From: Hyphomonas sp.
GTDB taxonomy: Bacteria; Pseudomonadota; Alphaproteobacteria; Caulobacterales; Hyphomonadaceae
Assembly: GCA_016124495.1 (NCBI GenBank)
Contig: WGNP01000003.1
Location: 412,616-476,615 of the forward strand
Reading direction: 5' to 3'
DNA: 64,000 nt
Positions 53,660 to 63,329 of this stretch are shown here, piece by piece. Within the stretch, counting starts at the first letter, position 1, and each line of letters starts with the position of its first letter. The notes below the pieces were generated by a model. That model worked only from the letters and a program-made list of their open reading frames with translations. It was not told the origin of the DNA and made no database searches. Made by a program: the position numbers and the translations under genes.

Positions 53660-54340
53660 ATGGGCCTCTTCTCCCGCCTCGGCGACATCATCAACTCGAA
53701 CCTCAACGCGATGCTGGACGGCGCCGAAAACCCCGAAAAAATCGCCCGGCTGATCATCCAGGAAATGGAAGACACGCTGGTCGAAGTGCGCACCTCCGCA
53801 GCGCGCGCCATGGCCGACAAGAAAGAAATGGAACGCGAAATCGTTCACTTCTCAGCCTCGCGCGATGACTGGGCAGCAAAAGCCGAACTCGCCATCGACA
53901 AGGGCCGCGAGGACCTTGCCCGCGGCGCGCTGCTGGCCAAGCAGAAATCGGAAACCGAAATCGTCCGCCGCCAGGAAGCGATGGTGATTGCCGGGGAAGC
54001 CTTCCTGCGCCGTCAGGAAGACCTCGTGAAACTGCAGGCGAAACTCGACGAAGCGAAAGCCAAGCACCGCGCCCTTGTGATGCGCCGCGAAGCCGCCGAG
54101 CAACGCATCCGCATGCGCAGCCAGCTCTATGATGGCCGCGCCGACGAGGCGATCCTGCGCTACAACCAGCTGGAGCGCAAAGTCGACGAGATGGAAGCGT
54201 ACGCCGACACGATCCGCGGCGGCGAGCCTGGCCTCGCGCAGGAGTTTGCCGAACTGGAGCAGAACGAGTCGGTCGAGAAGGAACTCGCTGCCCTCAAGGC
54301 CCGCAAGGGCAAGCCGGCCTCCAAGAAGACGGAGGGCTGA
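53660..54340 (+). CDS. pspA: Phage shock protein A
   Basis: A 226-residue PspA/Vipp1/ESCRT-III family protein that binds stressed inner membrane and inhibits PspF. The N-terminal amphipathic helix region is MGLFSRLGDIINSNLNAML, followed by long coiled-coil helices (KIARLIIQEMEDTLVEVRTSAARAMADKKE onward). It ends with a Lys-rich tail (ALKARKGKPASKKTEG). Length matches proteobacterial PspA. It sits in the operon after the 43-residue gene. Confidence 0.97.
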   Translation: MGLFSRLGDIINSNLNAMLDGAENPEKIARLIIQEMEDTLVEVRTSAARAMADKKEMEREIVHFSASRDDWAAKAELAIDKGREDLARGALLAKQKSETEIVRRQEAMVIAGEAFLRRQEDLVKLQAKLDEAKAKHRALVMRREAAEQRIRMRSQLYDGRADEAILRYNQLERKVDEMEAYADTIRGGEPGLAQEFAELEQNESVEKELAALKARKGKPASKKTEG

Positions 54341-54343
54341 TCG

Positions 54344-54457
54344 GTGCTGACCTCCGTAATCGTTCTAACCGTCGTGCTGTCGATGGTGTGTGCCCCCGGT
54401 CTGATCGCGGAAAGCCGCGCCACGGCTGAAGCCCGCCGGGCTGAGGGAGACGCCTGA
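54344..54457 (+). CDS. 37-residue membrane protein between pspA and pspB
   Basis: A tiny gene: GTG start at 54344, with GGAGG eight bases upstream in the end of pspA. It has one transmembrane helix (SVIVLTVVLSMVCAPGLIA) and a short basic-acidic tail (ESRATAEARRAEGDA). The stop overlaps the pspB ATG (TGATG), so it is coupled to pspB. I know no family for it. The position and coupling argue that it is a real component of the Psp system. Confidence 0.65.
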   Translation: MLTSVIVLTVVLSMVCAPGLIAESRATAEARRAEGDA

Positions 54458-54723
54458 TGGACGAAACTTCCATCGTCCTGATCGCCGTCATGGGGATCGT
54501 CTCGATCTTCATCATCCTGCCTGCGATGATCTTCCACTACGTCACACTGTGGCGCCGGCAGAAGACGCTGCAACCGGATGACGAGCGAATGCTCGAAGAC
54601 CTCTGGCGGTCAGCCAAAGCGATGGAGCGTCGCATCGAGTCCCTCGAAGCGCTGCTCGAAAAGAATGAGTCGGACGCCCCGCGCCGTCCGGCTCGCCCCA
54701 CCCGCTCCACATTCGAAGAATGA
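54457..54723 (+). CDS. pspB: Phage shock protein B
   Basis: An 88-residue inner-membrane protein. One transmembrane helix (VLIAVMGIVSIFIILPAMIFHYV) is followed by a cytoplasmic helix with heptads (LWRSAKAMERRIESLEALLEKN) and an Arg/Pro-rich end. PspB with PspC senses stress and releases PspF from PspA. It overlaps both neighbours (TGATG before, ATGA after). Confidence 0.93.
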   Translation: MDETSIVLIAVMGIVSIFIILPAMIFHYVTLWRRQKTLQPDDERMLEDLWRSAKAMERRIESLEALLEKNESDAPRRPARPTRSTFEE

Positions 54724-55151
54724 TAGGCCGCCCGATGTCCCGCCCCTACGACCCCTACAGCTCTCCCAACCCGAAACGCTTTTATCGTTCGCGTACTGAC
54801 AAGGTGATCAGCGGCGTCTGCGCTGGCCTTGCCGAGCGTTATGACTGGGATGTGACGCTCGTCCGCATCATCGCTGTCTTGCTGCTGTGCTTCGTGGCCG
54901 GCCCGCTAATCTTCGTCGCCTATCTCGTGGTTGCGATGATCACGCCTTTTGCCCCGATCGGCTATGGCAATTTCTCCGCCGACGAAGACGCCTTCTGGCG
55001 CGGCGTCTCGGACCGGCCCCGCGCCACCTTCGGCACAATCAAATACTCCTTCATGGACCTTGAGGAGCGGCTGAAGAATATCGAACGCACCGTCACCTCG
55101 GATGAATGGCGCCTGCGCCAGGAATTCAAGGATCTCGAGAAAGGCAACTGA
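54720..55151 (+). CDS. pspC: Phage shock protein C
   Basis: A 143-residue PspC-domain protein. The domain core RFYRSRTDKVISGVCAGLAERYDWDVTLVRI is followed by one transmembrane helix (AVLLLCFVAGPLIFVAYLVVAMI). The C-terminal helix ERLKNIERTVTSDEWRLRQEF resembles the tails of the PspB-like proteins at 28969 and 29259. It starts at ATG 54720 (ATGA overlap); ATG 54735 is an alternative. PspC is a stress sensor and toxin-suppressor in other bacteria. Confidence 0.95.
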   Translation: MIGRPMSRPYDPYSSPNPKRFYRSRTDKVISGVCAGLAERYDWDVTLVRIIAVLLLCFVAGPLIFVAYLVVAMITPFAPIGYGNFSADEDAFWRGVSDRPRATFGTIKYSFMDLEERLKNIERTVTSDEWRLRQEFKDLEKGN

Positions 55152-55206
55152 CACCCGCCCTTCCTGACACATTCAAACAGCGACTTTCCGACCAAGGACC
55201 GGACCA

Positions 55207-55392
55207 ATGACCAAGGGGACCCTTCTTCTCAACAACCGGCTGCTCGGCGCTCTCGCGCTGACAGTTCTGGTTGCGGCGCTCACCGTCGCGCACTTACAGG
55301 GCGGCATAACGATGGAGCTTGGCGAAATGATGCTGAGCATCCAGTCGCAGCACGAAGACGGACTTGTCGTCTCCTTCGTCCGGGCGCCCTGA
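55207..55392 (+). CDS. 61-residue membrane protein, last gene of the psp operon
   Basis: A single-helix protein (NNRLLGALALTVLVAALTVAHL) with a small periplasmic tail containing GEMMLSIQSQHEDGLVVSFVRAP. AAGGACCGGACCA precedes the ATG. It follows pspC by 55 bases, and the operon then ends against the convergent mnmC gene (seven bases). It does not look like PspD, PspE or PspG. No family is recognised. Confidence 0.68.
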   Translation: MTKGTLLLNNRLLGALALTVLVAALTVAHLQGGITMELGEMMLSIQSQHEDGLVVSFVRAP

Positions 55393-55398
55393 ACGTCT

Positions 55399-57249
55399 TC
55401 AGCCGCGCTTCAAGGCGCGGAAAACGAAGCGCAGGGGACTGACAGCCCGAAGCGCCGGCACAGATGCAGGCATCGGCGAGCCGGCAAGCTGCGCGGCCAG
55501 AATGTCCGCCGCCCATGGCGCCCAGGTAAAGCCACGCGCCCCGTAGCCGCTCGCAACATAAACACCCATGACCAGAGGGGCGTCCGCATCTACGGCACGC
55601 CCCTTTTTCATCGGTGCAAAAAGCTCGAGCGCAGCGGGATAATCCGGCACCGCGCCGATCAGCGGCAGGCGGTCGGGCGTCGTGGCGCGCAGGCTGGCGC
55701 GGGACTGGACGCCCGCCTCCCGCGCCGCGCGGACCCAATAAGGCGAGAGCCGCTCAAGAGCTGCAAGATTCTCGGCACGTGCCTCGGCCGTACCGCCGGG
55801 CGCAAAATCCGCCCCCGACGCCGCGAAGGTGGCGCCCCAGAGCCGCTGATGGCCGAGCGCCAAGGCATAACTGCCAGATGCTGAAACTGACGGCGGCGCG
55901 TTCACTGGCGTCTCCAGAAAATCTACCTGCCCCAGCCGCGCTTCCAGCGGAAGGAACGGCGCAAGGGCAGCCGCCTCCATGCCGTTGGCAAGAATAATTG
56001 CATCAAACGTCCGTCCGTTGACGGAGCGTTGTACCAAATCCACGTCCGGCTCTCCGCCAAAATGACAGGTGGCCCCCTGCAGCAAACTCGCCACGATCCG
56101 GGGAGGGCGCAGGATCAGAGCCCGCTTGTGCAGCAGACCACCGCCCCGCACGGCTTCGAGGTATTCCAGCGGCAGCGGCGGGTCGGCGAGCAGCTTTTCA
56201 AACCGAGCACGTTCGCCGTCATTGCGCGGCAACTGAAGTACATCCGTTTCCTCCGCCTCCGGCATATCGCGGTAGATCTCGCGCGCGGCCAGGTAGGCGC
56301 CGAGCAGCAGGCCTGCTTCGGCAGTATCGCCGGCATCCAGGCGCGGCATCAGCAGTGCAAGCGGATTGCCGCTCGCGCCGCTTGCAGGCCCCGGCGCCGG
56401 ATCGAAAACTTCAGCCTCGATGGCCCTGCACTTCAAAGCCCGCGCGAGCGCCGCCCCCGCGATCCCGGCACCCAGGATGGCCACGCGGAACGCAGCAGTG
56501 GGCGGCGCGCGCAGCCCGAACGTATCGGCCGCAATAACCGGCGCTTGCGCCAGCCGTGCTTCCAGCCGCTCGCGCTTGCGGCCATGTCCTTCGGCTTTTG
56601 ATAACTCGAAGCCCGCATCCGAAAGTCCGCGCCGCACCGCGCCGGCGACCGTGAAGGTGCCCAGCCGGGCGCCCGCCGCCGAGCGCACGGCCAGATCGGG
56701 ATAGAGGCCCGCGTGCCACATGTCTTCGTTCTTCGCCGGGCTGAACCCATCCAGGAACCAGGCATCCGCCTTGAAGGCACTCTGCGCCAGCGTCTCACGG
56801 ATATCGCCCAGGTGCAGGATGAGATGCACGCCGTCTTCCGGAAACACGATGCTCCGCACACCGCGCACCGGAGCCAGCCAGCGCGCCGTAAGCGCTTCCA
56901 CAAGGTCGCGAAGTTCGGGCCAGGCCGCTAGCGCGCGGGCCGCGTCTTCGCGGCGCAGGGGATAGGCCTCGAAACTGATGAAGGTGAGCTGCGATGCAGA
57001 TGAGGGACGATGCGCGCGCCAGAGCTGCCAGACCGCAAGGAAATTGAGGCCGGTGCCAAAGCCTGTTTCTGCGACGGTGAACTGCGAGCGGCCTTCCCAC
57101 GCTTCTGGCAGGCCACACCCTTTCAGAAACACCGTCCGCGTTTCCGCAAGCCCGTCCTGCGCGGAAAAATAGACATCGCCGTGCTGGCGCGCATGCGGCG
57201 CGCCGTCGTCCGTCCAGTCGAGTTCGGGGTGCTGAAGCAGGCGGGCCAT
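55399..57249 (-). CDS. mnmC: Bifunctional tRNA 5-methylaminomethyl-2-thiouridine biosynthesis protein
   Basis: The 616-residue protein has two domains: an N-terminal methyltransferase ([35 protein letters not shown]) and a C-terminal FAD-dependent oxidoreductase ([17 protein letters not shown]). Together they convert cmnm5s2U34 through nm5s2U34 to mnm5s2U34 in certain tRNAs. Length is normal. It is convergent with the psp operon. Confidence 0.95.
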   Translation of the reverse strand: MARLLQHPELDWTDDGAPHARQHGDVYFSAQDGLAETRTVFLKGCGLPEAWEGRSQFTVAETGFGTGLNFLAVWQLWRAHRPSSASQLTFISFEAYPLRREDAARALAAWPELRDLVEALTARWLAPVRGVRSIVFPEDGVHLILHLGDIRETLAQSAFKADAWFLDGFSPAKNEDMWHAGLYPDLAVRSAAGARLGTFTVAGAVRRGLSDAGFELSKAEGHGRKRERLEARLAQAPVIAADTFGLRAPPTAAFRVAILGAGIAGAALARALKCRAIEAEVFDPAPGPASGASGNPLALLMPRLDAGDTAEAGLLLGAYLAAREIYRDMPEAEETDVLQLPRNDGERARFEKLLADPPLPLEYLEAVRGGGLLHKRALILRPPRIVASLLQGATCHFGGEPDVDLVQRSVNGRTFDAIILANGMEAAALAPFLPLEARLGQVDFLETPVNAPPSVSASGSYALALGHQRLWGATFAASGADFAPGGTAEARAENLAALERLSPYWVRAAREAGVQSRASLRATTPDRLPLIGAVPDYPAALELFAPMKKGRAVDADAPLVMGVYVASGYGARGFTWAPWAADILAAQLAGSPMPASVPALRAVSPLRFVFRALKRG

Positions 57250-57368
57250 TGCGCCGAATTAACCCGCCCCGAGTGTCTTGAGTAGGGGGTAAGCGCGGAA
57301 CCCCTTCGCCGAACCTGCGTTGTTCAAATGTCCGCAAGTCGTGCGGCACAACAGAAAGGAAACTCCTC

Positions 57369-57557
57369 ATGGACAAGGAACATCTGAAGGGCGAGGCCAA
57401 AACGGCTGAAGGCCACATCAAGGACGGCTTTGGCAAACTCACCGGCGACCGCAAACTGCAAGCCGAAGGCAAGCTGGCCAAGGTCGAAGGCGAAATCCGG
57501 AAGAAAGTCGGCGACGTCAAGGACTCCGTCCGCAAGGCCGCCGTCCGCCCCAAGTAA
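57369..57557 (+). CDS. CsbD family stress protein
   Basis: A 62-residue hydrophilic protein of the CsbD family (EHLKGEAKTAEGHIKDGFGKLTGDRKLQAEGKL). These are general-stress proteins of unknown biochemistry. GAAAGGAAACTCCTC precedes the ATG. It ends PRK-type basic tail (RKAAVRPK). Confidence 0.9.
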   Translation: MDKEHLKGEAKTAEGHIKDGFGKLTGDRKLQAEGKLAKVEGEIRKKVGDVKDSVRKAAVRPK

Positions 57558-57679
57558 GACAGGGCGGGCAAGCGGGGCTGGGGCCCTTGACCTGCATAAG
57601 TGCTATGGCTCGCTTGCCATAGCACTATCTTGCCGCCGCCTCCATTTTCGTGACATCGAAGACGAAAGAGGAGTTTGCC

Positions 57680-57967
57680 ATGAGCGACATGGTCGTAAGC
57701 TGCGAAGATGGTCCCACCGGCGGGCGCTACCTCACCACGATCGAAGGTCATACTGCCGGGATGACCTGCTCGAAGGCAGGCGCTGCGCGCCTTATCATCG
57801 ACTACTCCGGTGTGCCGGATGCGCTCCGCGGCAACGGCGCTCGGCAAACGCCTGTCAAGCGCACGGCAGAAGATGCCCGCCACGCCGGGGACAAGATCAT
57901 CCCGCTCTGCCCTTTCGCCAAAGCGCCGATAGAGAAGCGCCCCGAATGGCATGACGTGCTCGCATGA
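57680..57967 (+). CDS. Small NATD1-type acetyltransferase domain protein, first copy
   Basis: A 95-residue minimal GNAT (NATD1/YjdJ-like). The acetyl-CoA loop is GVPDALRGNGA (degenerate), and the C-terminal motif is intact: IIPLCPFAKAPIEKRPEWHDVL. The middle (RQTPVKRTAEDARHAG) fits the helix after the loop. The ATG at 57680 has AAAGAGGAG about seven bases upstream; the frame begins earlier at 57650 with no good site. It overlaps the second copy (ATGA). Confidence 0.85.
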   Translation: MSDMVVSCEDGPTGGRYLTTIEGHTAGMTCSKAGAARLIIDYSGVPDALRGNGARQTPVKRTAEDARHAGDKIIPLCPFAKAPIEKRPEWHDVLA

Positions 57968-58242
57968 CCGGTGACATCCGCCATGATGCGGCCCGCCAGC
58001 GCTACTTTGTCGTGATTGACGGCGCAGAGGCCTACCTCACCTACGAGCGCCCGAAAGCCGGCCACCGCCGCATCACCCACACGGTCGTCCCGGACGCGCT
58101 CGGCGGGCGCGGTCTAGGCAAGCGGCTGGTCACGCAGGTCATGCAGGATGTGATCGCCGCGAAAGAGACGGTCTCCTCGTCCTGCTGGTTCGCCAGCGCC
58201 CTGATCGAAAAGACCCCGGCATGGGCCGGACTTTCAGCATGA
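57964..58242 (+). CDS. Small NATD1-type acetyltransferase domain protein, second copy
   Basis: A 92-residue minimal GNAT, paralogous to the gene just upstream. The acetyl-CoA loop is canonical ([20 protein letters not shown]), but the C-terminal Pro-Cys-Pro motif is lost ([22 protein letters not shown]). So the two copies each keep a different half of the motifs. The ATG overlaps the first gene and its stop overlaps the ycgN start (ATGA); all three are translated together. Confidence 0.85.
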   Translation: MTGDIRHDAARQRYFVVIDGAEAYLTYERPKAGHRRITHTVVPDALGGRGLGKRLVTQVMQDVIAAKETVSSSCWFASALIEKTPAWAGLSA

Positions 58243-58691
58243 CGTCCCTTCCCTTCTGGAAGACCAAACGCCTCGACCAGATGGACGAGGCCGAATGGGA
58301 ATCACTCTGCGACGGCTGCGCGAAATGCTGCCTCCTTAAGCTCGAAGACGAAGACACCGGGGAGATCGCGTATACCAGGTTGCACTGCCGGCTGCTGGAC
58401 GCCGGTACGTGCAAGTGCTCGGACTATGCCAACCGTAAGCTGCATGTACCGGACTGCGTAAAGCTGACACCCGCCGGCATCGAGGAAATCCGCTGGATGC
58501 CAGCGACCTGCGCCTACCGCCTTGTCAACGAAGGCAAGGACCTGCCCGAGTGGCATCACCTGCGCTGCGGCGACCGCGATCGGGTCCACACGGAGGGCCA
58601 CTCTGTCCGTGGCCGGACGGTATCGGAGGAGACCGTGTTCGACGAAGACCAGGAGGACTGGATCGTCGATTGGGAAGGCAACGAGCCCTAG
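58239..58691 (+). CDS. YcgN family cysteine-cluster protein
   Basis: A 150-residue protein of the YcgN/UPF0260 family with zinc- or iron-binding Cys clusters: [38 protein letters not shown] and PATCAYRL. Function is unknown. The ATG at 58239 overlaps the preceding stop (ATGA). The stop shares CTAG with the stop of the convergent pseudogene. Confidence 0.9.
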   Translation: MTSLPFWKTKRLDQMDEAEWESLCDGCAKCCLLKLEDEDTGEIAYTRLHCRLLDAGTCKCSDYANRKLHVPDCVKLTPAGIEEIRWMPATCAYRLVNEGKDLPEWHHLRCGDRDRVHTEGHSVRGRTVSEETVFDEDQEDWIVDWEGNEP

Positions 58692-59863
58692 AGCGCAGTA
58701 TCGAACGGTTTGAGTGACTTCGGCTCGCCGACACGCGGCGCGAAGAACGGTCCCGTTGACCAGCGGACCAGGTGCGCGGCACTGTCATCCGCCAGCCAGC
58801 GATAGGCCCGCGCGGCAGGGCGGCCTGACTTCACCCGGCGGCCTTCCCGGAAATGGTAGTAGAGGATGCTGAGGCTCAGCGCAGCGAGGTTCGACCAGAG
58901 GACGTGGCCGGATCGGGCACAGCGGCAGGGCCCGGAAGCTTGACCGCATAGAGCAGGATGTTGCCGAAGCAGAATGTGAAAAGGCTCGTCTGTCCAAAGA
59001 CCATCCAGAAGGATTTCGCGCCGATACCGGCCGGCCGCCGCTGCTCGCTGAAAACTTCGATGAAGACGATGGCCGCCGCGCAGCCGAACAGCAGGTAAAG
59101 CGGATGTTTGGTATTGAGCAGAGTGATGGGCTCGACCGGCTCAAGCAGGTTGGGGCCGCCGGCGATGATACAGGTGGCGGCGGCCGCGAGCATACCGAGG
59201 AAGCCTGCACGCAGCGCCCAGCCCGGACCTGACAAAAGGAATTCCTTCCCCGGCCGGCTTTGCCAGACGCGCCCCAGCAACATGCCGAAGACAATGAAGC
59301 CAAGGCCATGGATGACTGGTATACGCGCCGCCATAGACGAAGGCGGAAAGCGTCCCCGAACCGGCGAAGCCCTGCATCGCAGGATCTGCGAGATCAGAAG
59401 GAACGCCGCCTGGATGGCAAGATAAAGAGCGACCAGCGGCCAGATACCATGGTGCACGCTGACGGCCACCCAGCACAGGCGCAGCCAGCAGAAGGGGGGC
59501 ACAGAACTGCAGGATATCCGTTTACGGCGTGCCTCCCAGAAACATTGTCCAGCAGATGAAATAGGTGAACGGCAAGCCAGCCGCGAGGCACATTGTGGCG
59601 CAGGTCAGCACATACAGCGCCAAGCACTCGACGGCGCGAGCCAGCAGCCGCTGGACGCTGGCGCCCGGCGACGTACTTCCGGGCACAGACCAGCTGCAGC
59701 ATACAACCAAAAGGCAAAAGAATACCGTTGGGGACACCGCGAGGGAGAATCTGAGCGGCGAAACCCCGTCACCCTCCTGTACGTTCGCGGCCATCAGGGA
59801 TGGCCCCCGGAACACAAGAATGATCGCGACCGACCGGGCAAGGTCTATCCACAGATACCGCAT
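58688..59863 (-). pseudogene. Decayed integral membrane acyltransferase-like gene
   Basis: The start MRYLWIDLARSVAIILV and later polytopic segments (HGLGFIVFGMLLGRV, FGCAAAIVFIEVF, TSLFTFCFGNILLY) match an acyltransferase-3/HGSNAT-like membrane protein. The reading frame is broken: a TAA after FLGGTP near 59522, a frame change near 59340-59450, and another near 58890, after which WSNLAALSLSILYYHFREGRRVK runs to the natural end DTAL at 58688. At least three lesions; not translatable as one protein. GC content and codon use resemble neighbours. Confidence 0.78.
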
Positions 59864-59967
59864 GCGTGCCTCCACCCGGCAAGAAGAAAATAACGCATCA
59901 CCCCGCGAAAGCCCCGGATGTGCCGGGCTTCAACCAGCGCTTAAGGTAAGCAGTCCACACTCGTTAC

Positions 59968-60867
59968 ATGGACGCCCTGCCCGCCTTTCTCTCGCATCTC
60001 GGCAACGAGCGCCGCATGGCGGCCAAGACGGTCGAGGCGTATGGCTCCGACCTCGCGATGTTCTTCGGGTTCCTGCGCCTGCACCTCGGCACAGAGCCCA
60101 GCCTCAAGGCGCTCGCCGGCCTCAAAGCGCGCGACATCCGAGCCTACCTTGCGGCGCGCCGCCGCGACGGCCTGTCAGATGCCTCGATTGCGCGGCTCCT
60201 GTCCTCGATCAAGGCACTCTACCGCTGGATGAGCCGCGCACACGGGCTGGAAAATGCTGAGATCGGCTACCTGCAAGGCCCCCGCCGCGCGCCGCGGCTG
60301 CCCCGTCCGGTGTCGATAGAAGCGGCCAGGGACATCCTGCACGAGGCGGAAACCGAGCCGGACGCCGAGCCCTGGATGGCCGCGCGCGACCTCGCCGTGC
60401 TCTCACTGCTGTACGGCGGTGGCCTGCGCATTTCCGAAGCGCTCGGCCTCACCGGCGCCGACCTGCCTGCGCCGGAACGCCTGCGCGTCTCGGGCAAGGG
60501 CGGCAAGGTGCGCCTGGTCCCGCTCATCGCGCCGGTGCGCGAGGCGATCAACGCGTATGGCAAGCTCTGCCCCTACGCCTTGACGAAGAGCGGCGCCCTG
60601 TTCCGGGGCGCCAAGGGCGGCCCCCTCAGTCCACGTATCATCCAGGTCCGGATGCAGATGCTGCGCGGCCTGCTCGGGCTGCCGGAAACCGCGACGCCGC
60701 ATGCCCTGCGCCACGCTTTTGCAACGCACCTTCTCGCCAATGGCGCAGACCTGCGCGCGATCCAGACACTGCTCGGTCACGCCTCACTCTCCACGACGCA
60801 GGTCTATACCGGCGTGGACTCAAGCCGTCTGCGCGCCGTGCACGCCGCCGCCCATCCACGCGCCTGA
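59968..60867 (+). CDS. xerC: Tyrosine recombinase XerC
   Basis: A 299-residue site-specific recombinase for chromosome dimer resolution at dif. The catalytic set is visible: Arg in GGLRISEALGL, Lys in SGKGGKVRLVP, His-x-x-Arg in HALRHAFATHLL, His in LLGHASLSTTQVYTGVD with the Tyr nucleophile. The C-terminus RAVHAAAHPRA is the alphaproteobacterial XerC ending. No phage attachment or integrase context is present. It is convergent with hemW (three bases). Confidence 0.93.
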   Translation: MDALPAFLSHLGNERRMAAKTVEAYGSDLAMFFGFLRLHLGTEPSLKALAGLKARDIRAYLAARRRDGLSDASIARLLSSIKALYRWMSRAHGLENAEIGYLQGPRRAPRLPRPVSIEAARDILHEAETEPDAEPWMAARDLAVLSLLYGGGLRISEALGLTGADLPAPERLRVSGKGGKVRLVPLIAPVREAINAYGKLCPYALTKSGALFRGAKGGPLSPRIIQVRMQMLRGLLGLPETATPHALRHAFATHLLANGADLRAIQTLLGHASLSTTQVYTGVDSSRLRAVHAAAHPRA

Positions 60868-60869
60868 CA

Positions 60870-62042
60870 TCAGGGACTGAGCGCCGCCGTGATGGCGTCT
60901 GCCAACAAACGCCCGCTCGGTGTAAGGCGCAGCTCCGCACCTTCCAGTACGGCCCAGCCCTTGTCGGCGAACACCGCGACCTTGTCGCGCGGCACTGGCG
61001 TGCCGGAAACCACTTCGACGCGCCGCAAGTCCACGCCCTCCCCCGCGCGCAGGCCCATCGCAAGCAGTTCGCGCGCGACCTCCAGCGGCTCGAGCCGCGC
61101 CGCGCCTCCCCATCCACTCTGCAGCGCCAGCACGTTCGAAATATACGCTTCGGGCCGCCGCTCCGCTTCGCTGGCATAGCGGCCGCCGCCCACAGAGATG
61201 CGGCCATGTGCGCCGGGGCCGACGCCGATCCAGTCCCCGCCGCGCCAGTAGGTCAGGTTGTGCCGGGACTGGTGCGCGGGCGAGGCAGCATGGTTCGACA
61301 CTTCATAGGCCGGAAGACCTGCAGCCGACGTCACTCTCTGCGTCAGCTCATAAAGATCCGCCTGCGCATCATCTCCCATCGGCGCGATATCGCCGCGCGC
61401 GGCCGCCAGGCCGAACGGCGTTTTCGCCTCGAAGGTCAATTCATAAAGCGACAGGTGTGGCGCGCCGAGAGCGAGCGCATCGGTCAGCTCCGCCTCCCAG
61501 CTCGCCGGGCTCTGGGCCGGGCGCGCGTAGATCAAATCGATCGAGACCGAGGGAAACACCTGCAGCCCACGCTTCACAGCTTCGGCGGCCGAAATGGCGT
61601 CATGGTCGCGCCCGAGGAAGGCGAGCGAGGAATCGCGCAGCGACTGCACGCCGATCGAAAGGCGGGTCACGCCCACCCTCTGCAGGCCAGGAAGATCCGC
61701 CCGCAGAACATCATTGGGATTGGCTTCCAGCGTAATTTCGGCGCCGCGCTTGATGCCGAAGGTATCGGACGCGGCCAGCAGGATCGTGCTCAGCTCGTCC
61801 GGCCGCAGCAGCGCAGGGGTGCCGCCGCCGAAATACACCGAGTCGAGCCCGCCATGTTGCGGCATTCTTGGGCGATGCGCATGTATGTCCGCCGCGATGG
61901 CATCGACCAGCGGTCCGCTGTTACGGTCCTTAGCGGCGTAGACGTTGAAGTCGCAATACGGGCAGACGCGCGCACAGTAGGGCCAGTGCACGTAAAGGCC
62001 AAAGCCGAAATGCGGACCAAAAGGTGCTGGAGTGGCGGTCAC
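60870..62042 (-). CDS. hemW: Radical SAM heme chaperone HemW
   Basis: A 390-residue radical SAM protein related to oxygen-independent coproporphyrinogen oxidase. The [4Fe-4S] motif is CARVCPYC (Cys 23, 27, 30) in [17 protein letters not shown]. The SAM-binding GGGTPALL follows. HemW is a heme chaperone and not a true HemN, which needs additional features. The ATG at 62042 overlaps rdgB's stop (ATGA), a classic pairing. Confidence 0.94.
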   Translation of the reverse strand: MTATPAPFGPHFGFGLYVHWPYCARVCPYCDFNVYAAKDRNSGPLVDAIAADIHAHRPRMPQHGGLDSVYFGGGTPALLRPDELSTILLAASDTFGIKRGAEITLEANPNDVLRADLPGLQRVGVTRLSIGVQSLRDSSLAFLGRDHDAISAAEAVKRGLQVFPSVSIDLIYARPAQSPASWEAELTDALALGAPHLSLYELTFEAKTPFGLAAARGDIAPMGDDAQADLYELTQRVTSAAGLPAYEVSNHAASPAHQSRHNLTYWRGGDWIGVGPGAHGRISVGGGRYASEAERRPEAYISNVLALQSGWGGAARLEPLEVARELLAMGLRAGEGVDLRRVEVVSGTPVPRDKVAVFADKGWAVLEGAELRLTPSGRLLADAITAALSP

Positions 62043-62662
62043 GGCAGCAGGGCCGCGCGAAGTTTTTTCACGGCTTCGGCGCGGTGGCTCATAGCATGCT
62101 TGCGCTCCGGATCCATCTCGCCAAAGGTCAGGGTCTCGCCGGTTGCTACAAAAACCGGATCATAGCCGAACCCCTGCGTCCCGCGCGGCGGCCAGACGAG
62201 ATGCCCGTGCACTTCGCCCTCGAACACCGCTTCCTGCCCATCCGGCCAGGCGACCGCCAGGGCGCAGACGAATTTGGCCGACCGGTCAGAAGACCCGCTG
62301 GCCTGCAAGGCCTCTTCGACCCGTTGCATGGCAAGGTAGAAGTCGCGGGGCTCGCCCGCCCAGCGGGCCGAATATACCCCCGGCTCGCCGCCAAGCGCCA
62401 TCACGGCCAGGCCGGAATCGTCCGAGAGCGCGGGCAGCCCGGAGGCCTTCGTCGCGGCGCGGGCCTTGAGCAACGCGTTTCCCGCAAAAGTTGTCTCCGT
62501 CTCATCCGGCTCATCCAGCGCGAGATCGATCGCGGAGACCACCCTGAAACCGTGCGGCTCAAAAAGGGCCTTCAATTCTGCGACCTTGCCCTTGTTGTGG
62601 GTCGCCGCCAGAAGCGGTCCAGGCGCGAGTCGTGAGGGCGATTCGGCGGATCGGGCTTCCAT
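62039..62662 (-). CDS. rdgB: XTP/dITP diphosphatase
   Basis: A 207-residue Ham1/RdgB house-cleaning enzyme that hydrolyses ITP and XTP to keep them out of DNA and [17 protein letters not shown] is the N-terminal substrate-binding region, and [13 protein letters not shown] carries the catalytic Asp. GFGYDPVFV is the nucleoside-binding loop. The length is normal. The stop overlaps the hemW start. Confidence 0.96.
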   Translation of the reverse strand: MEARSAESPSRLAPGPLLAATHNKGKVAELKALFEPHGFRVVSAIDLALDEPDETETTFAGNALLKARAATKASGLPALSDDSGLAVMALGGEPGVYSARWAGEPRDFYLAMQRVEEALQASGSSDRSAKFVCALAVAWPDGQEAVFEGEVHGHLVWPPRGTQGFGYDPVFVATGETLTFGEMDPERKHAMSHRAEAVKKLRAALLP

Positions 62663-62767
62663 ACTGGCTCCATTCTTGCGTTGCGCGCGGACTCATATAT
62701 CGTTATTCGGCAAAACGATAACAATGCACACGCTGAGTTCAGCTTCATCAACCATCAAGGATAGAGG

Positions 62768-63313
62768 GTGAAAAGACTAGGTATGCCGAGCACCAGACGA
62801 AACTCCATGGCAGAAATCATGACTGTGCTGGTCACAGTCGCCATGTGGATCGTGGGCGCTATGGGCGTCATCGGGATTCCCCTCTTTTCAGTTGGCCTGA
62901 GTGCCAGCCTGTCGGGCGGCGATTCCAAGTTTCCTTTGGTCCGAACACTGGTAGATGGCGTTCTTCCCGGCGAGTTTGTATTAGTTATTGTGGGCCTCGC
63001 AGTCATTGTGCCGGGTGTAATTTATATCTGTTTTCAGCTGCGTCACATATTGTTGACCCTCGCTGAGGGCGACCCTTTCGTGCCTGAAAATGCAAAACGC
63101 TTGACCCGGATCGGCACGGCAATCGCAGCAATGGAACTGATCCGAATAGCGACAGTTATGGTTGTGCGCGCTGTTCCCAGTTTTGTTGGAGACAAACTAC
63201 CTCCAATTTCGACTCAGTTCATACTGTGGATCTCGGTTGCCGCTCTGTTCGTGCTTTCCCAGGTTTTCCGTGAAGGCACCCGCCTGCGCGATGAAGAAAA
63301 AATGACGATCTGA
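62768..63313 (+). CDS. DUF2975 membrane protein
   Basis: A 181-residue four-helix membrane protein (about 18-45, 65-90, 117-138 and 152-170) with the DUF2975 core FQLRHILLTLAEGDPFVPENAKRLTRIG. DUF2975 proteins usually sit next to a small Xre regulator, as here, and the pair is widespread. The GTG at 62768 has AAGGAT about seven bases upstream; ATG 62783 is an alternative. Stop is 16 bases before the Xre gene. Confidence 0.87.
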   Translation: MKRLGMPSTRRNSMAEIMTVLVTVAMWIVGAMGVIGIPLFSVGLSASLSGGDSKFPLVRTLVDGVLPGEFVLVIVGLAVIVPGVIYICFQLRHILLTLAEGDPFVPENAKRLTRIGTAIAAMELIRIATVMVVRAVPSFVGDKLPPISTQFILWISVAALFVLSQVFREGTRLRDEEKMTI

Positions 63314-63329
63314 GGAGCGCCATCAACAC

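Noticed and set aside
59911..59932. Terminator between the acyltransferase pseudogene and xerC
   Set aside because: An imperfect GC hairpin without a T-tract, lying upstream of both flanking genes, so no transcript needs to end there.
59968..60867. Phage integrase
   Set aside because: Motifs, length and C-terminus match chromosomal XerC, and no phage genes or attachment repeats are nearby.
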